Counted from the first letter of the stretch, positions 54,556 to 63,599 are shown. The stretch: 64,000 nucleotides of DNA from Myxococcus guangdongensis (GCF_024198255.1 NZ_JAJVKW010000002.1:248001-312000), one strand, 5' to 3'. Program-made: numbers and translations. The notes: generated by a model from the sequence alone, not told the origin.

Positions 54556-56170
54556 GGGTGTCCAGCCGGTGATGGCGCAGGGGCTGCGCCACGTTCTTCA
54601 CCGGCGTCTCGGTGAGCGCGCCGAAGCGCAGGCCCTGGATGAACGGCTCGGTGGAGTCCACCAGCACATCCCGGGCGCTCGCCATGACGAGCGTCTCGCG
54701 GAAGCCCGCCAGTGACTGCAGGCGCGCCGTCTGGTTCATGCCGCTGGAGAAGGCGGTGTACTGACGGTTGGGGCCGAAGAGGCCACAGTTGACGTGGGCC
54801 AGGTTGACGCCCACCGCCACGCCCAGCCCGGGCAGCTTCACGCGCTCGCACAGCGCGGCCACCTCCTCGCGCGCTCCGAGTCGGGCGGTGAGCGCCTGGA
54901 TGTCGCACGCGGTCCGCACGGCGGCCTCGGCGCGCTCGCGGCGGCTGGACTTGAAGAAGGGCGGGCCGAACAGGCCGATGACGCAGTCGCCGACCATCTT
55001 GTCGAACACGCCGCCGTGCTCCCAGATGCAGTCCACGGCGCGCGCGCTCCACTCGTCCACGAAGCGGCCGATGTTGCGCGGGCTGTCGAAGCCGTGCTCG
55101 CAGATGCGCGTGAAGCCGTTGATGTCCGCGAAGAGGATTCCCACCTCCTGGTCCTGCGCGCGCAGGTGCTGCGCGTAGTTGGGGTCCTGCAGGAGCGCGT
55201 CGATGATGCTGGTGGGGAAGAACTGCGACAGGTGGATGCGCTCGCGGTTGTAGTCGAGCAGGCGCTGGCTGAGCGTGGAGGCCAGCACGCGAAGCAGGTC
55301 CATCGTGTACGCGGAGAAGCCCTCGTCACAGGCGACGGCGATTTTGCCCAACGGCTCGCTGGTGGCGGAGCCGGAGATGAGCACCGCCTCGGTGGTGCGG
55401 CCGGGGAGCAGCTGGCGCAGCGCGGAGACCTCCTCGGACAACAGGCGGTGGCCGTGTTGGCGCAGGGCGCGCTCCACGTCCTGGCTGGGCTGCTCGCCGC
55501 TCTCGAACTCCAGGTGACCGTTGCGGTACAGGCGGTAGTGGAGCACCTGGGGGCGCACGGCGTCGCGGTAGAGCAGGAGGAACGAGGGCACGCGCACGCG
55601 CTGGGCCAGCGTGAGCACGGCCTGGTCCATGCCTACCTCGAACACGGGGTTGGCCAGGTGCGCGTTGCACTGGATGATGAGCTGGTGCTTCTCCGACGCG
55701 GTGTGGACCAGGCACAGCACGGTGTCCAGCTGCTCGGCGATGGTGTCGAGCAGGCGCAGGGCGCGGGCCGAGGCCTCCGGTGACGTGTGGTCTCCGGAGA
55801 TGAGCAGGCCGAAGGAGCCCACGAGGTCTCCGGCGACATCGAGCGGCTGGGTGATGAGCGTGGCGTCTCCCAGGCGCTGGGGGCCGGGGGGGCCGTCGAG
55901 CAGCGGGCCGGGGAAGTCTCCGCCCCAGTCGCCTTCCTGCCAGGTGCGGGTGCGCAGGTCCTCGTCGCGGGTGGTCAGCGCCACGGCGCGGGCGCCGGTG
56001 AGGGCGAGGATGGGCGGGAAGCAGCGGCGGAAGGTTTGCGTGAGGTTCTCGCGTGCGCGGAGGCTCTCCTCGAGGAGGTCGTCCACCGCGCGGTGGAGGG
56101 CGCGCAGCGTCTTGTACTCCTCGAGGCTCAGGTCCGTGGCCGGCGGCGAGACGTGCGGCGGATGCGTCAT
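54545..56170 (-). CDS. Class III adenylate/guanylate cyclase with GAF-like sensor domains
   Basis: 541 residues from ATG 56170. The N-terminal 300 residues look like two GAF-like domains (ILALTGARAVALTTRDEDLR; then VRVPSFLLLYRDAVRPQVLH and ISGSATSEPLGKIAVACDEG). A helical linker leads to the cyclase domain (about 345-520): metal Asp in VGILFADINGFT and in FDKMVGDCVIGLFG, the transition-state Asn/Arg in SSGMNQTARLQ. The residue that normally follows Gly as Asp or Thr (GD.VN) is Ser here, so substrate choice (ATP or GTP) is uncertain. No membrane segment: a cytoplasmic, ligand-regulated cyclase. The phosphodiesterase-like gene lies 33 bp upstream on the same strand. Confidence 0.87.
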   Translation of the reverse strand: MTHPPHVSPPATDLSLEEYKTLRALHRAVDDLLEESLRARENLTQTFRRCFPPILALTGARAVALTTRDEDLRTRTWQEGDWGGDFPGPLLDGPPGPQRLGDATLITQPLDVAGDLVGSFGLLISGDHTSPEASARALRLLDTIAEQLDTVLCLVHTASEKHQLIIQCNAHLANPVFEVGMDQAVLTLAQRVRVPSFLLLYRDAVRPQVLHYRLYRNGHLEFESGEQPSQDVERALRQHGHRLLSEEVSALRQLLPGRTTEAVLISGSATSEPLGKIAVACDEGFSAYTMDLLRVLASTLSQRLLDYNRERIHLSQFFPTSIIDALLQDPNYAQHLRAQDQEVGILFADINGFTRICEHGFDSPRNIGRFVDEWSARAVDCIWEHGGVFDKMVGDCVIGLFGPPFFKSSRRERAEAAVRTACDIQALTARLGAREEVAALCERVKLPGLGVAVGVNLAHVNCGLFGPNRQYTAFSSGMNQTARLQSLAGFRETLVMASARDVLVDSTEPFIQGLRFGALTETPVKNVAQPLRHHRLDTLTP

Positions 56171-56203
56171 GGGGCGGGTTCTACCGCCGACGACGCGGCG
56201 TTG

Positions 56204-57058
56204 TCACAGGGGCGGCGTGTGGGGCTGGCCGCCCACGACCTGACCGTGGGCCACCTCGATGAGCCAGTAGCCCTCGTGGCCGGCCTCGGTGGAGGAGCCA
56301 GCGCCGAAGATGTGGGGGTGCTCGGCGGTGGCGGGGTGGTGGTAGCGCTGGTGGATGTGGCCGTGGAGGACGGCGTGGCGGGGACCCGGGAGCAGCCGCA
56401 GCAGGGCCTGGGCGTCGCGCAGGCCGTGGTGCCAGCGGTCGGCGCGTCCCTTCCGGGTGAGGGGCGCGTGGTGGACGACGACGAGGATGGCGCGGCCGTC
56501 CAGGCGGGGGTCCTTCACCAGGGCCGCGAGGCCGTCGAGCTGGGCGTCGCCGATGACGCCGTAGGACAGGCCGGGCGAGGGAGGGACGCGGGCGGACAGG
56601 AGGCCCACGACGGCGGCCTCGGAGCCCACGAGGCGGACGAAGGGGAAGGCGCCCTCGCGGCGGTGCTCGGGCAGGTCGCTGTGGAGCAGGTGGCCGAAGT
56701 GGCTGGCGAAGCGGCCCTTCTGGTGGCTCCCGGGTGTGTAGACGTCGTGGTTGCCGGGGATGATGGTGCAGCGGCTCGGGTCGTCGGAGAGCGGGCCGAG
56801 GGCCTGGCGCGCGCCCTTGAACTCGCTGTCGAGCGCGTACGCGGTGAGGTCGCCGGAGAGGATGAGGTGGTCCGCGGCGTGGCGGTCGACCTCGCGAGCG
56901 ATGGCGGCGAGGGCGTGGGGGGCGCGGGCGTAGCGCTTCGCGCGGCCGCCGACGGTGAGCTCGGCCAGGGCGACCCAGCGGCGCCAGCCGAGCTTGTGCA
57001 GGGGCAGCGCGAAGTAGTCGTCGGTGATGTGGACGTCGGAACAGTGGATGAAGCGCAT
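56204..57058 (-). CDS. Calcineurin-like metallophosphoesterase, candidate cyclic-nucleotide phosphodiesterase
   Basis: 284 residues from ATG 57058 with GGAG 5 bp upstream. All five metallophosphoesterase motifs are present: D-x-H in CSDVHITDD, GD in LILSGDLTAYAL, GNHD in IIPGNHDVYTP, HH in ILVVVHHAPLTR, GHxH in AVLHGHIHQRYHH. The order and length fit class III cAMP phosphodiesterases (CpdA-like), and M. xanthus enzymes of this type hydrolyse cAMP and cGMP. Its stop is 33 bp from the start of the class III cyclase, so both are probably co-transcribed. A partial, decayed copy of this gene lies at 59857-60095. Confidence 0.9.
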   Translation of the reverse strand: MRFIHCSDVHITDDYFALPLHKLGWRRWVALAELTVGGRAKRYARAPHALAAIAREVDRHAADHLILSGDLTAYALDSEFKGARQALGPLSDDPSRCTIIPGNHDVYTPGSHQKGRFASHFGHLLHSDLPEHRREGAFPFVRLVGSEAAVVGLLSARVPPSPGLSYGVIGDAQLDGLAALVKDPRLDGRAILVVVHHAPLTRKGRADRWHHGLRDAQALLRLLPGPRHAVLHGHIHQRYHHPATAEHPHIFGAGSSTEAGHEGYWLIEVAHGQVVGGQPHTPPL

Positions 57059-57168
57059 GAGACTCCCGCCCGGGAACGGGCGGCCGGGTGCGGACATTCT
57101 CTCCGGATGAGGGATGGGGGGAAGCCCCATCGACACGTGCATGCCCGCCCATGGGACTGGCGCGCCAG

Positions 57169-59181
57169 CTACTTGCGAGGTCTCCGGAACAGGTCTCCCA
57201 GGCCCTTGCGAGCCTGGTTCACGGGGGCTTCGAGCGCCTTCGGCACCGCGGGCAGCAGCCCCTTCACGATGTCCGTGGGGCTCCCCGCGCTCACCTTGGG
57301 CTCCTTCAACGTGCCGGTGATGGTGAGGGGGATGGACACCGGCGCCTTCACCGGCACCGCGCCCCCCGTGAGACCCGAGACGAAGTCCTTGGAGGCCTTC
57401 ACCGTGCCCTCCAGCTCCAGGCGTTGATCCAACCCCACCCGCCCCTTCAGCGTCCCATCGCCCAGGTCCGACTGGAACGCCATGGGCTCCGAGAACGAGA
57501 CCCATCCATCCCGGACGTCGAACCGCGCGCTCAAGTCCCGCAGCCGGGTCCCCTTGCCCGCCTTCTGGACGCTGCCCGCGGCGCCCGGCTGTCCCAGCTG
57601 CGTGAGCCCTCGCGCCAGGACCGGGGCCAGCGTCGCCCCCAGGTCCGTCGTCGAGAGTGCCCCGTCCCGAAGCCGCACGCTCCCGCCTCCGGTGACGTGC
57701 TCGCGCTGCGCCGCCCAGTCCAGCCCCTGTCCGACCAGGTGGAGCTCGCCACTCGCGAGGCCCTGCAATGACGAATGCCCCGACAGCGCCTGGAAGGCGC
57801 GCGCAGTGTCCAAGCCCTCGAGGTTCGCCTTCAACGTCCATGCGGGCTGCGACTTCGTGAGGTCCACCTTCGTGCCAGAGAGGTCCGCGCGGCCGCCGTA
57901 CACCGTCGCATCGCCGCGTTGAACGACGAGCACCCCGTCGTCCAGCCTCGCCTGCGCATCCACGTCCGTTGCCTGGAGCGCGCCATGACGGAGACTGGCG
58001 AGCTTGAGCACACCGGCCACGTCCACCTTCGCGAGCCGCGCGCGCAGCGAGGCCGGGAGCGCGGCGGAGGGCGCCTGCGACTGCGACTCGGGCGGGAGCG
58101 CGCCGAGCAGGTGGCTCAGGTCGAGTTCCTTGCCCTCCAGCGCGAACCGGACGCGCAGCGGCGCCACCTGGACCGACGCGGTCCCCCCCAGCTCGAGTCC
58201 CGGGCCCGAGAGCGCGAGGCGGGTGAAGTCCAGCTTCGTGGCCTTCGGGTTGGCCGGGTCCACCCGCGAGCCGAAGTCGAACGAGCCGCTGGCTGGATCT
58301 CCACGGAGCTTCAGCCCCTTCGCCGCGCCGTGGCCCGTGAGGACGTAGTGCCCCGCCTCCGTCTTCACCTCCGCGTCGACGTCCACCAGGCCCCCGGTGA
58401 AGGAGGCGCTCACCGAGGGGGGCAGGAAGTCGCGAAACGCGCGCACGGAGAGGTCCCTGCCGCGCAGGTGCATCGTCACCGTGGGCCAGGGCTGCCCCGG
58501 CTCTGGTTTGCGCGTGGGGAGCGGGTCGACCTTGAAGTCCACGGCCACGTTCTGCTTCGCGGCGGCCACCGCCCCCTTCAGTGAGCCCTCGAGCGGCAGG
58601 CCGGGGCCCACGTGCTTCAGGTCCACATCCAGGTCCTGGAGCGCGGCCACGGCCGTGCCTCCCGCCGCCTGTCGGTCCGTCACCTGGACGACGCCATCCC
58701 GAATCCTCAGCGCATCGACGGAGGTCTCCCCTCCTCCCTCTGTGCCCGAACCTCCCGATGCCCGCCCCACGGCCTCGTAGTTCCACGTCCCGTCCTCGCG
58801 CCGGACCAGGTTCACCCGTGGCGCCTCGAGCTCCACGGCGCCCACGCGCACGTCCTTGCCGAGGCTCCGGATGAGCGGCCAGAGCTGGACGGTGGCGCTC
58901 GCGCGGGGCGACTCGATGAAGGCAGGCTCGTCGCTTTCACCTTCGGCCCGGAGGTTCGTAAGGGTGGCGCCCGGCCGCGGGAACCAATGGGCGTCCAGCT
59001 TCTCCAGGGTGACCTTGTGACCGAGTGCACGGGTGGCGGCCGTCTCGACCTGACCGCGCAGCTGTTCGCCGAGCCAGGATGGCTTCACCGCCAACGCGAC
59101 GACCAGCAACACCAGCGCCATGGCCACGACGCCGAGCGCGACCTTCAAGGCGTGGTGATGCGAAGGGGCTCTTCTATTCAT
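57169..59181 (-). CDS. AsmA-family inner-membrane protein
   Basis: 670 residues from ATG 59181. One N-terminal membrane helix (KVALGVVAMALVLLVVALAV, about 12-31) is followed by the AsmA_N pattern (LGEQLRGQVETAATRALGHK, VTLEKLDAHWFPRPGATLTN) and a long beta-rich periplasmic body. The C-terminus has the AsmA_2-like repeats DLGDGTLKGRVGLDQRLELE and PVSIPLTITGTLKEPKVSAG. AsmA-like proteins are bridge-like proteins for lipid transport between the inner and outer membranes. Its ribosome-binding site lies in an RNA hairpin (see 59182-59216). The next gene downstream, the phosphodiesterase, is unrelated. Confidence 0.88.
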   Translation of the reverse strand: MNRRAPSHHHALKVALGVVAMALVLLVVALAVKPSWLGEQLRGQVETAATRALGHKVTLEKLDAHWFPRPGATLTNLRAEGESDEPAFIESPRASATVQLWPLIRSLGKDVRVGAVELEAPRVNLVRREDGTWNYEAVGRASGGSGTEGGGETSVDALRIRDGVVQVTDRQAAGGTAVAALQDLDVDLKHVGPGLPLEGSLKGAVAAAKQNVAVDFKVDPLPTRKPEPGQPWPTVTMHLRGRDLSVRAFRDFLPPSVSASFTGGLVDVDAEVKTEAGHYVLTGHGAAKGLKLRGDPASGSFDFGSRVDPANPKATKLDFTRLALSGPGLELGGTASVQVAPLRVRFALEGKELDLSHLLGALPPESQSQAPSAALPASLRARLAKVDVAGVLKLASLRHGALQATDVDAQARLDDGVLVVQRGDATVYGGRADLSGTKVDLTKSQPAWTLKANLEGLDTARAFQALSGHSSLQGLASGELHLVGQGLDWAAQREHVTGGGSVRLRDGALSTTDLGATLAPVLARGLTQLGQPGAAGSVQKAGKGTRLRDLSARFDVRDGWVSFSEPMAFQSDLGDGTLKGRVGLDQRLELEGTVKASKDFVSGLTGGAVPVKAPVSIPLTITGTLKEPKVSAGSPTDIVKGLLPAVPKALEAPVNQARKGLGDLFRRPRK

Positions 59182-59216
59182 CGCATCCTCTTCTTCTCCA
59201 ATGCATCGAGGATGCG
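59182..59216 (-). promoter_or_regulatory. Hairpin masking the ribosome-binding site of the AsmA-like gene
   Basis: On the minus strand CGCATCCTC (59216-59208) is complementary to GAGGATGCG (59190-59182), a perfect 9-bp stem with a 17-base loop. The 3' arm contains the GAGGA ribosome-binding site and ends directly at ATG 59181. Folding would hide the site, so translation may respond to temperature, a ligand or a protein. Visual prediction. Confidence 0.45.
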
Positions 59217-59434
59217 CAGACCCGGGCATCACGGCGCCCCCCGACGGGGCGGGCCTCCGGTGGCACGCCCCAGGCGCCAGTGAGGCGGGGCGATGAGGCT
59301 CGGATGCAGCGCCGCCACCCGCGAGAGCGGTCGGGCCATCGCGTCACGTGGTTCCCGTGGACCCTACGTTGACAGCCGGAGGATGCGACGCGCGCCTCCT
59401 GGTTCAACGCAATGACGACCCGAGGAGACAGGTG

Positions 59435-59734
59435 ATGGAACGACTGGAAGCCGATCGTTTGAAGTCGGGACTCGCGAAGGGCATGGCCGTACTCGCCATC
59501 ATCGGCGCCATCAACTGGGGGCTGATTGGCTTCTTCAACTGGAACCTCGTGGCCGCCATCTTCGGTGGCGAGACACGGGAGCAGGCGAGCGCGCTCTCGC
59601 GACTCATCTACTGCATCGTGGGCCTGGCGGGAGTCGCACTCGCGCTCACGTTCCCATGGCGTCGCCTGGAGGCGACCACGACGACCACGACGACCACGCT
59701 GACGGGCCGGCGAACCCTGAGCGGGAGGACGTGA
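59435..59734 (+). CDS. DUF378-family small membrane protein
   Basis: 99 residues from ATG 59435, with GGAG/AGGTG upstream. It has two hydrophobic helices separated by a short loop: MAVLAIIGAINWGLIGFFNW-NL and SALSRLIYCIVGLAGVALAL. The INWGLIGFFNWNLV motif is the signature of DUF378, a family of small membrane proteins of unknown function. The C-terminus adds a tail with eight consecutive threonines encoded by ACC/ACG repeats, which is not part of the family core and could be length-variable. It is transcribed divergently from the AsmA-like gene. Confidence 0.86.
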   Translation: MERLEADRLKSGLAKGMAVLAIIGAINWGLIGFFNWNLVAAIFGGETREQASALSRLIYCIVGLAGVALALTFPWRRLEATTTTTTTTLTGRRTLSGRT

Positions 59735-59856
59735 CTGAGAGGGAGCCCTCCAGGTTCGTCCGGCGGAGCACGGTCAGCACGCGAGGCGCCTCGGGTGAAC
59801 CTGGAGCCCACGAGGAGGCCGGAGGTCTCCTCCCATGCATGCCTCCTGCGGCGTAG

Positions 59857-60095
59857 AGGGGGCCCAGGGCCTGGCGCGCCCTTGAACTCGCTGTCGAGCG
59901 CGTACGCGGTGAGGTCTCCAGAGAGGATGAAGTGGTCCGCGGTGTGACGGTCGACCTCGCGGGCGATGGCGTGGGGGCGCGGGCGTAGCGCTTCGCGCGG
60001 CCGCCGACGGTGAGCTCGGCCAGGGCGGCCGGGTGCGGACATTCTCTCCGGATGGCGAATGGGGGGAAGCGCCATCGACGCGCGTGGGGCGTCCA
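59857..60095 (-). pseudogene. Truncated copy of the metallophosphoesterase gene
   Basis: Within the 460 bp between 59734 and 60195, about 59857-60095 is a degraded copy of 56789-57145 (gene start region and 5' third plus upstream DNA), with roughly 90% identity by eye. A 110-bp segment containing the start codon is missing, with the junction at a GGGCG that occurs at both ends of the lost piece in the parent. A second small deletion shifts the frame. Residues corresponding to the GD motif region (ILSGDLTAYALDSEFKGA) are still readable. The copy lies in the same orientation 3 kb from the parent. The rest of the gap (59735-59856, 60096-60194) shows nothing else. Confidence 0.85.
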
Positions 60096-60194
60096 GGCAT
60101 GACGGAATCGCGGCGAAGCGATGGTCAGGCCATGGACCTTCGCGGCGAGCGATTCGAGATGCTTCGAGACCCCTGCTTCGTCCGCGAGGTCGAC

Positions 60195-61205
60195 ATGATG
60201 CGTCTGCGACTCTTGACGTTCGTCGTGCTGTGGCTCCATGCCCCCCTGGCCAGTGCCTATCCCATTGCGCCGCCGACACTCTGGTCGCTGACGCAGGAAG
60301 CGAACAGCATCGTCTGGGTGGAGGTGGAGAACGTCCGCATGGCCCCGAGACGTGCTGGCGATACCTGGGCAGATGACCCAGGGGATATCGCGCGGTTGAA
60401 GGTCCTGGAGTCACTGATGGGCTCGGCCCGACCAGGAATGACCCTCGAAGTGCCCTCCTCCTCGACATCCATTTGCCCGGCCCCTGCGAGCTATACGAAA
60501 GGGAAGCGGGTGCTCGCGTTCCTCTTCGAGGAACAGGACGAGTGGTGGACGGTGGGGATGGCCTACGGCGTGCGCCCCTTGGAGAACGAGTCCGAACTGG
60601 ACGCGTACCGACAAGTCGTGAAGGCCGCGCGGGAGGCACATGCGCTCACCGCATCACTTCCGGAGACGTCACCCGTCCGGACGAAAGCGCGACAGGACTG
60701 GCACGTGCTCGCCGCACGTTTTCCAGCGACGCGCTGGGATGGGCTGCATGACCTGATCCCCGGGGCGAGCCTGCCCCAATACAGCGCCTTCATGCCTCCC
60801 AGCGAGTCCTCCCTTTCGCTCACATCGGCACAGCTCGGACAAGTGGCACGAGATTTCGTGAGCGCGCCGTCGCTGGACCTCTCGTTCATGATGACACTCA
60901 TGATTCTCCGAGACGTCCCGCACCGGAGCTTCGACCAGATGGCCACACGCGTCCTGGAAACCATCGTCCTCAACAGGCAGATGGCCCCCTGGGGATTCAC
61001 TGCCTTCAACCTCCTGCGAGCAAGACGTGGCGAGACACCCCATCCGCCTCCCAAGCTTGTCCTCAAGCCGGACATGCGCCGCGCCGAGATGAACGCGCAG
61101 CGATTCAATGCGCTACAGCTCGAATGGACCGCGTTCAAGCAGCGCCATGGGCTGAAGCCTCGACCCCTGCCGCTGCCCGCCAGGCCCCAGCCCTCGGGTC
61201 CATGA
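60195..61205 (+). CDS. Secreted protein of unknown function
   Basis: 336 residues from ATG 60195 (GAGG 6 bp upstream); ATG 60198 is equivalent. The signal peptide (MMRLRLLTFVVLWLHAPLAS) is cleaved after ASA, leaving YPIAPPTLWSLTQEA. The N-terminal 130 residues are strand-rich (SIVWVEVENVRMAPRR, GMTLEVPSSS, RVLAFLFEEQDEWWTVGMAY) and resemble a small OB-like or sandwich domain; the rest is helical. Only one Cys is present in the visible N-terminal domain. No family recognised. It starts 100 bp after the phosphodiesterase relic. Confidence 0.78.
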   Translation: MMRLRLLTFVVLWLHAPLASAYPIAPPTLWSLTQEANSIVWVEVENVRMAPRRAGDTWADDPGDIARLKVLESLMGSARPGMTLEVPSSSTSICPAPASYTKGKRVLAFLFEEQDEWWTVGMAYGVRPLENESELDAYRQVVKAAREAHALTASLPETSPVRTKARQDWHVLAARFPATRWDGLHDLIPGASLPQYSAFMPPSESSLSLTSAQLGQVARDFVSAPSLDLSFMMTLMILRDVPHRSFDQMATRVLETIVLNRQMAPWGFTAFNLLRARRGETPHPPPKLVLKPDMRRAEMNAQRFNALQLEWTAFKQRHGLKPRPLPLPARPQPSGP

Positions 61206-61367
61206 GGGGTCTCTTCTTGGATGCATCCCCGTAGCAACCATTCGCCTCGGGACCTCCCGTTCCGTGGCGAGTGAGCAGTCGGTTCTCACAGGGCCTGTCC
61301 TATAAAGGGGGCTGGCGGCACGGAACGCGGCTCCGTGCTAGGAACACGGCCGGAGTCACTGCCGACC

Positions 61368-62579
61368 ATGAAGCGATTCGCGCTCCTGCTCTGCCTCGTT
61401 CTCGGAGCCTCTTCCCTCGCCGCGCAGCCGCGCGTGCCTCGGAAGAAGGTGGCCGTGCTGCCCTTCCAGGCCATCTCCGGCGATGTCCCCGCGCGCGCCG
61501 GCCCGCGCCTCTCCGCGCGGCTCGCCTCCGAGGTCCATGGCACCGCGGGGCTCGCGCTCGTCGACCCTCCCGCGACCACGCCCTCCGAGGCCACTGTCGA
61601 TGCACTCGCCGCCGCCCATGCGGCCGTGCAGGAGGCCTCCACCGCGCGCGCCGCCCGTGACTTCTCCCGCGCCGATGCCGCACTCGGCCGCGCGCTCGAA
61701 TCCTACGCGGACAACGCCGTTCATCTCACGGATGGCGCGGAGCTCGCGGACACCTACGCCCTCCGCGCCGCCGTGCGCTACGCCGTCGGCCGCGATGACG
61801 AGGCCGCCCAGGCCCTCACCCACGCGCTCTCCATCGCGCCGGGGCGTCCCCTTCCCCTCGCATCCACGTCCCCGCTCTTCGCGCACACGGTCGAGCGCGT
61901 TCGCACCACCCACGCCGCGCAGCCGCGCGCCACGCTCCGCTTCGAGTCCGTTCCCTCCGGTGTCGAAGTCACGCTCGATGGCGTCGCCGTCGGTACCACG
62001 CCCGTCCGCGTGCTGCATGTGCCTCCGGGCGCGCACCTCTGGCGGGCCACGTTGCCCTCGGGCGAGAGCATCTCGGGAGTAGCGGAGGCCGTGGCCGAGC
62101 GCGAAGTGCCCGTGATCCTCATGCCTCCAGGGGACGGCCCTGCCGCGTCTCTGGCGCTCTCACTCTCCAACAATCAGCTCGATGCGTCCGCGCTCAAGGC
62201 CGCGTCGACCCTCGGTCGCGACCTCGGCGCTGACTTCGTCGTGCTCGGTACACTGTCCCGCTCGGGCTCGGGCCTCGCCCTCGACGCGTTCGTCCTCGCG
62301 CCCGGCGACACTTCGCCACGCAGACTGCCTCGCATCGCCATGGACCTGGAGCTGCTCGACGCGGGCGACCCGCTGCGGGCGCTCGCGGCACAGCTCGCCT
62401 CGCGCGGCGTGGAGGCAGGACTCACCGAGTCCGTGCCGCTCTCTCCGACTCCCGGCGCCTCGCGCAACACGCGCACCTCGCAGACCGTCTATGCCGTGCC
62501 TGTCGCGGACGCGGCGAAGCCCGTGGCCCCCGTCCGCAAACCTGCCGATGCCATCCGCAAGCCGCTCGTCCGCCCATGA
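61368..62579 (+). CDS. PEGA-domain secreted protein
   Basis: 403 residues from ATG 61368. The signal peptide ends near SSLAAQP. The first part (VPRKKVAVLPFQAISGDVP) resembles the start of TolB-N-like domains, followed by helical TPR-like segments (AARDFSRADAALGRALESYA, YAVGRDDEAAQALTHALSIA). A PEGA domain lies at about 185-250: ATLRFESVPSGVEVTLDGVA and VGTTPVRVLHVPPGAH. Such proteins are surface or periplasmic binding modules. A second VAVLPFQ-type stretch is not present; LGADFVVLGTLSRSGSGLAL follows. It is upstream of gluQ with a 72-bp gap. Confidence 0.83.
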   Translation: MKRFALLLCLVLGASSLAAQPRVPRKKVAVLPFQAISGDVPARAGPRLSARLASEVHGTAGLALVDPPATTPSEATVDALAAAHAAVQEASTARAARDFSRADAALGRALESYADNAVHLTDGAELADTYALRAAVRYAVGRDDEAAQALTHALSIAPGRPLPLASTSPLFAHTVERVRTTHAAQPRATLRFESVPSGVEVTLDGVAVGTTPVRVLHVPPGAHLWRATLPSGESISGVAEAVAEREVPVILMPPGDGPAASLALSLSNNQLDASALKAASTLGRDLGADFVVLGTLSRSGSGLALDAFVLAPGDTSPRRLPRIAMDLELLDAGDPLRALAAQLASRGVEAGLTESVPLSPTPGASRNTRTSQTVYAVPVADAAKPVAPVRKPADAIRKPLVRP

Positions 62580-62651
62580 GCGCATTTCGACACGACTTCG
62601 CGCCTCATCTCCTGTCACCGATGGGCACTTCACGAATCCTCGGTGCCGCCC

Positions 62652-63599
62652 ATGAGTGACTTCCGCGGACGCTTCGCGCCCAGCCCGACGGGCCGGATGC
62701 ACCTGGGCAACATCCGCAGCGCCCTGCTCGGCTGGCTCCAGGCTCGCGCCGCCAACGGGCGCTTCCTCTTGCGCATCGAGGACCTCGACCGCGCTCGCTG
62801 CAAGCCCCAGTACGTCGACGACCTGATGCAGGACCTGCGCTGGCTCGGCCTCGACTGGGATGAAACACCCCTCGTTCAGAGTCAGCGCGACGACCTCTAC
62901 CGCGAGGCCCTCGTCACCCTGGAACAGCAGGACCTCGTCTACCCGTGCTTCTGCACCCGCGGGGAGATTGCCCGCGCCGCCAGCGCGCCCCACGGCCTGT
63001 CCGAGGAAGGCCCCCGCTACCCCGGCACCTGCGCCCACCTCACCTCCGCGCAGATCGCCGAGCGCGCGAAGACCCGCGCCCCCGCCATCCGCTTCCGCGC
63101 GCGCCCCGGCGAGGTCCACTTCGTCGACGCCCTCGTGGGCCCCTACACCCAGGACGTCGACGCCGTGGTCGGTGACTTCGTCGTGCGCCGCAACGACGGC
63201 GTCGCCAGCTACCAGCTCGCCGTCGTCGTCGATGACGCGGCCACCGACATCACTCACGTGCTGCGCGGCGACGACCTGCTCTCCTCCACGCCCCGCCAGC
63301 TCCAGCTCTACGACGCCCTGTCGAAACGAGCGCCCGACTTCCTCCACGTCCCGCTCGTGCACGGCGAAGACGGCAAGCGCCTCGCCAAGCGCGAGGGTGC
63401 CTTTGCCCTCGCGGAGTTGAGAGAGCGCGGCGTCGCCCCCGAGCGCGTGCTGGGCCTGCTCGCCGCATGGAGCGGGCTCGGTGACGGTACGCCCAGGACC
63501 CTCGACGCACTGCTGCGCGCCTTCTCCATCGAAGCCCTTCCCCGCTCGCCCGTGGTGGCCAAGGAAGCGGTGCTCATCGAGGCACTCGACCTGCGGTGA
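62652..63599 (+). CDS. gluQ: Glutamyl-Q tRNA(Asp) synthetase
   Basis: 315 residues from ATG 62652. It is a glutamyl-tRNA synthetase catalytic core without the anticodon-binding domain: HIGH-type motif HLGNI in RFAPSPTGRMHLGNIRSALL, zinc ligands CFC followed by Y..C (YPCFCTRGEIARA, RYPGTCAH), and the KMSKS equivalent KRLAKREGA. GluQ attaches glutamate to queuosine in the anticodon of tRNA(Asp). Length (about 300) and missing C-terminal domain separate it from gltX. It should depend on queuosine synthesis elsewhere in the genome. Confidence 0.93.
   Translation: MSDFRGRFAPSPTGRMHLGNIRSALLGWLQARAANGRFLLRIEDLDRARCKPQYVDDLMQDLRWLGLDWDETPLVQSQRDDLYREALVTLEQQDLVYPCFCTRGEIARAASAPHGLSEEGPRYPGTCAHLTSAQIAERAKTRAPAIRFRARPGEVHFVDALVGPYTQDVDAVVGDFVVRRNDGVASYQLAVVVDDAATDITHVLRGDDLLSSTPRQLQLYDALSKRAPDFLHVPLVHGEDGKRLAKREGAFALAELRERGVAPERVLGLLAAWSGLGDGTPRTLDALLRAFSIEALPRSPVVAKEAVLIEALDLR

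Noticed and set aside
59369..59397. TTGACA at 59369-59374 as promoter for the DUF378 gene
   Set aside because: No acceptable -10 hexamer at 16-18 bp spacing.
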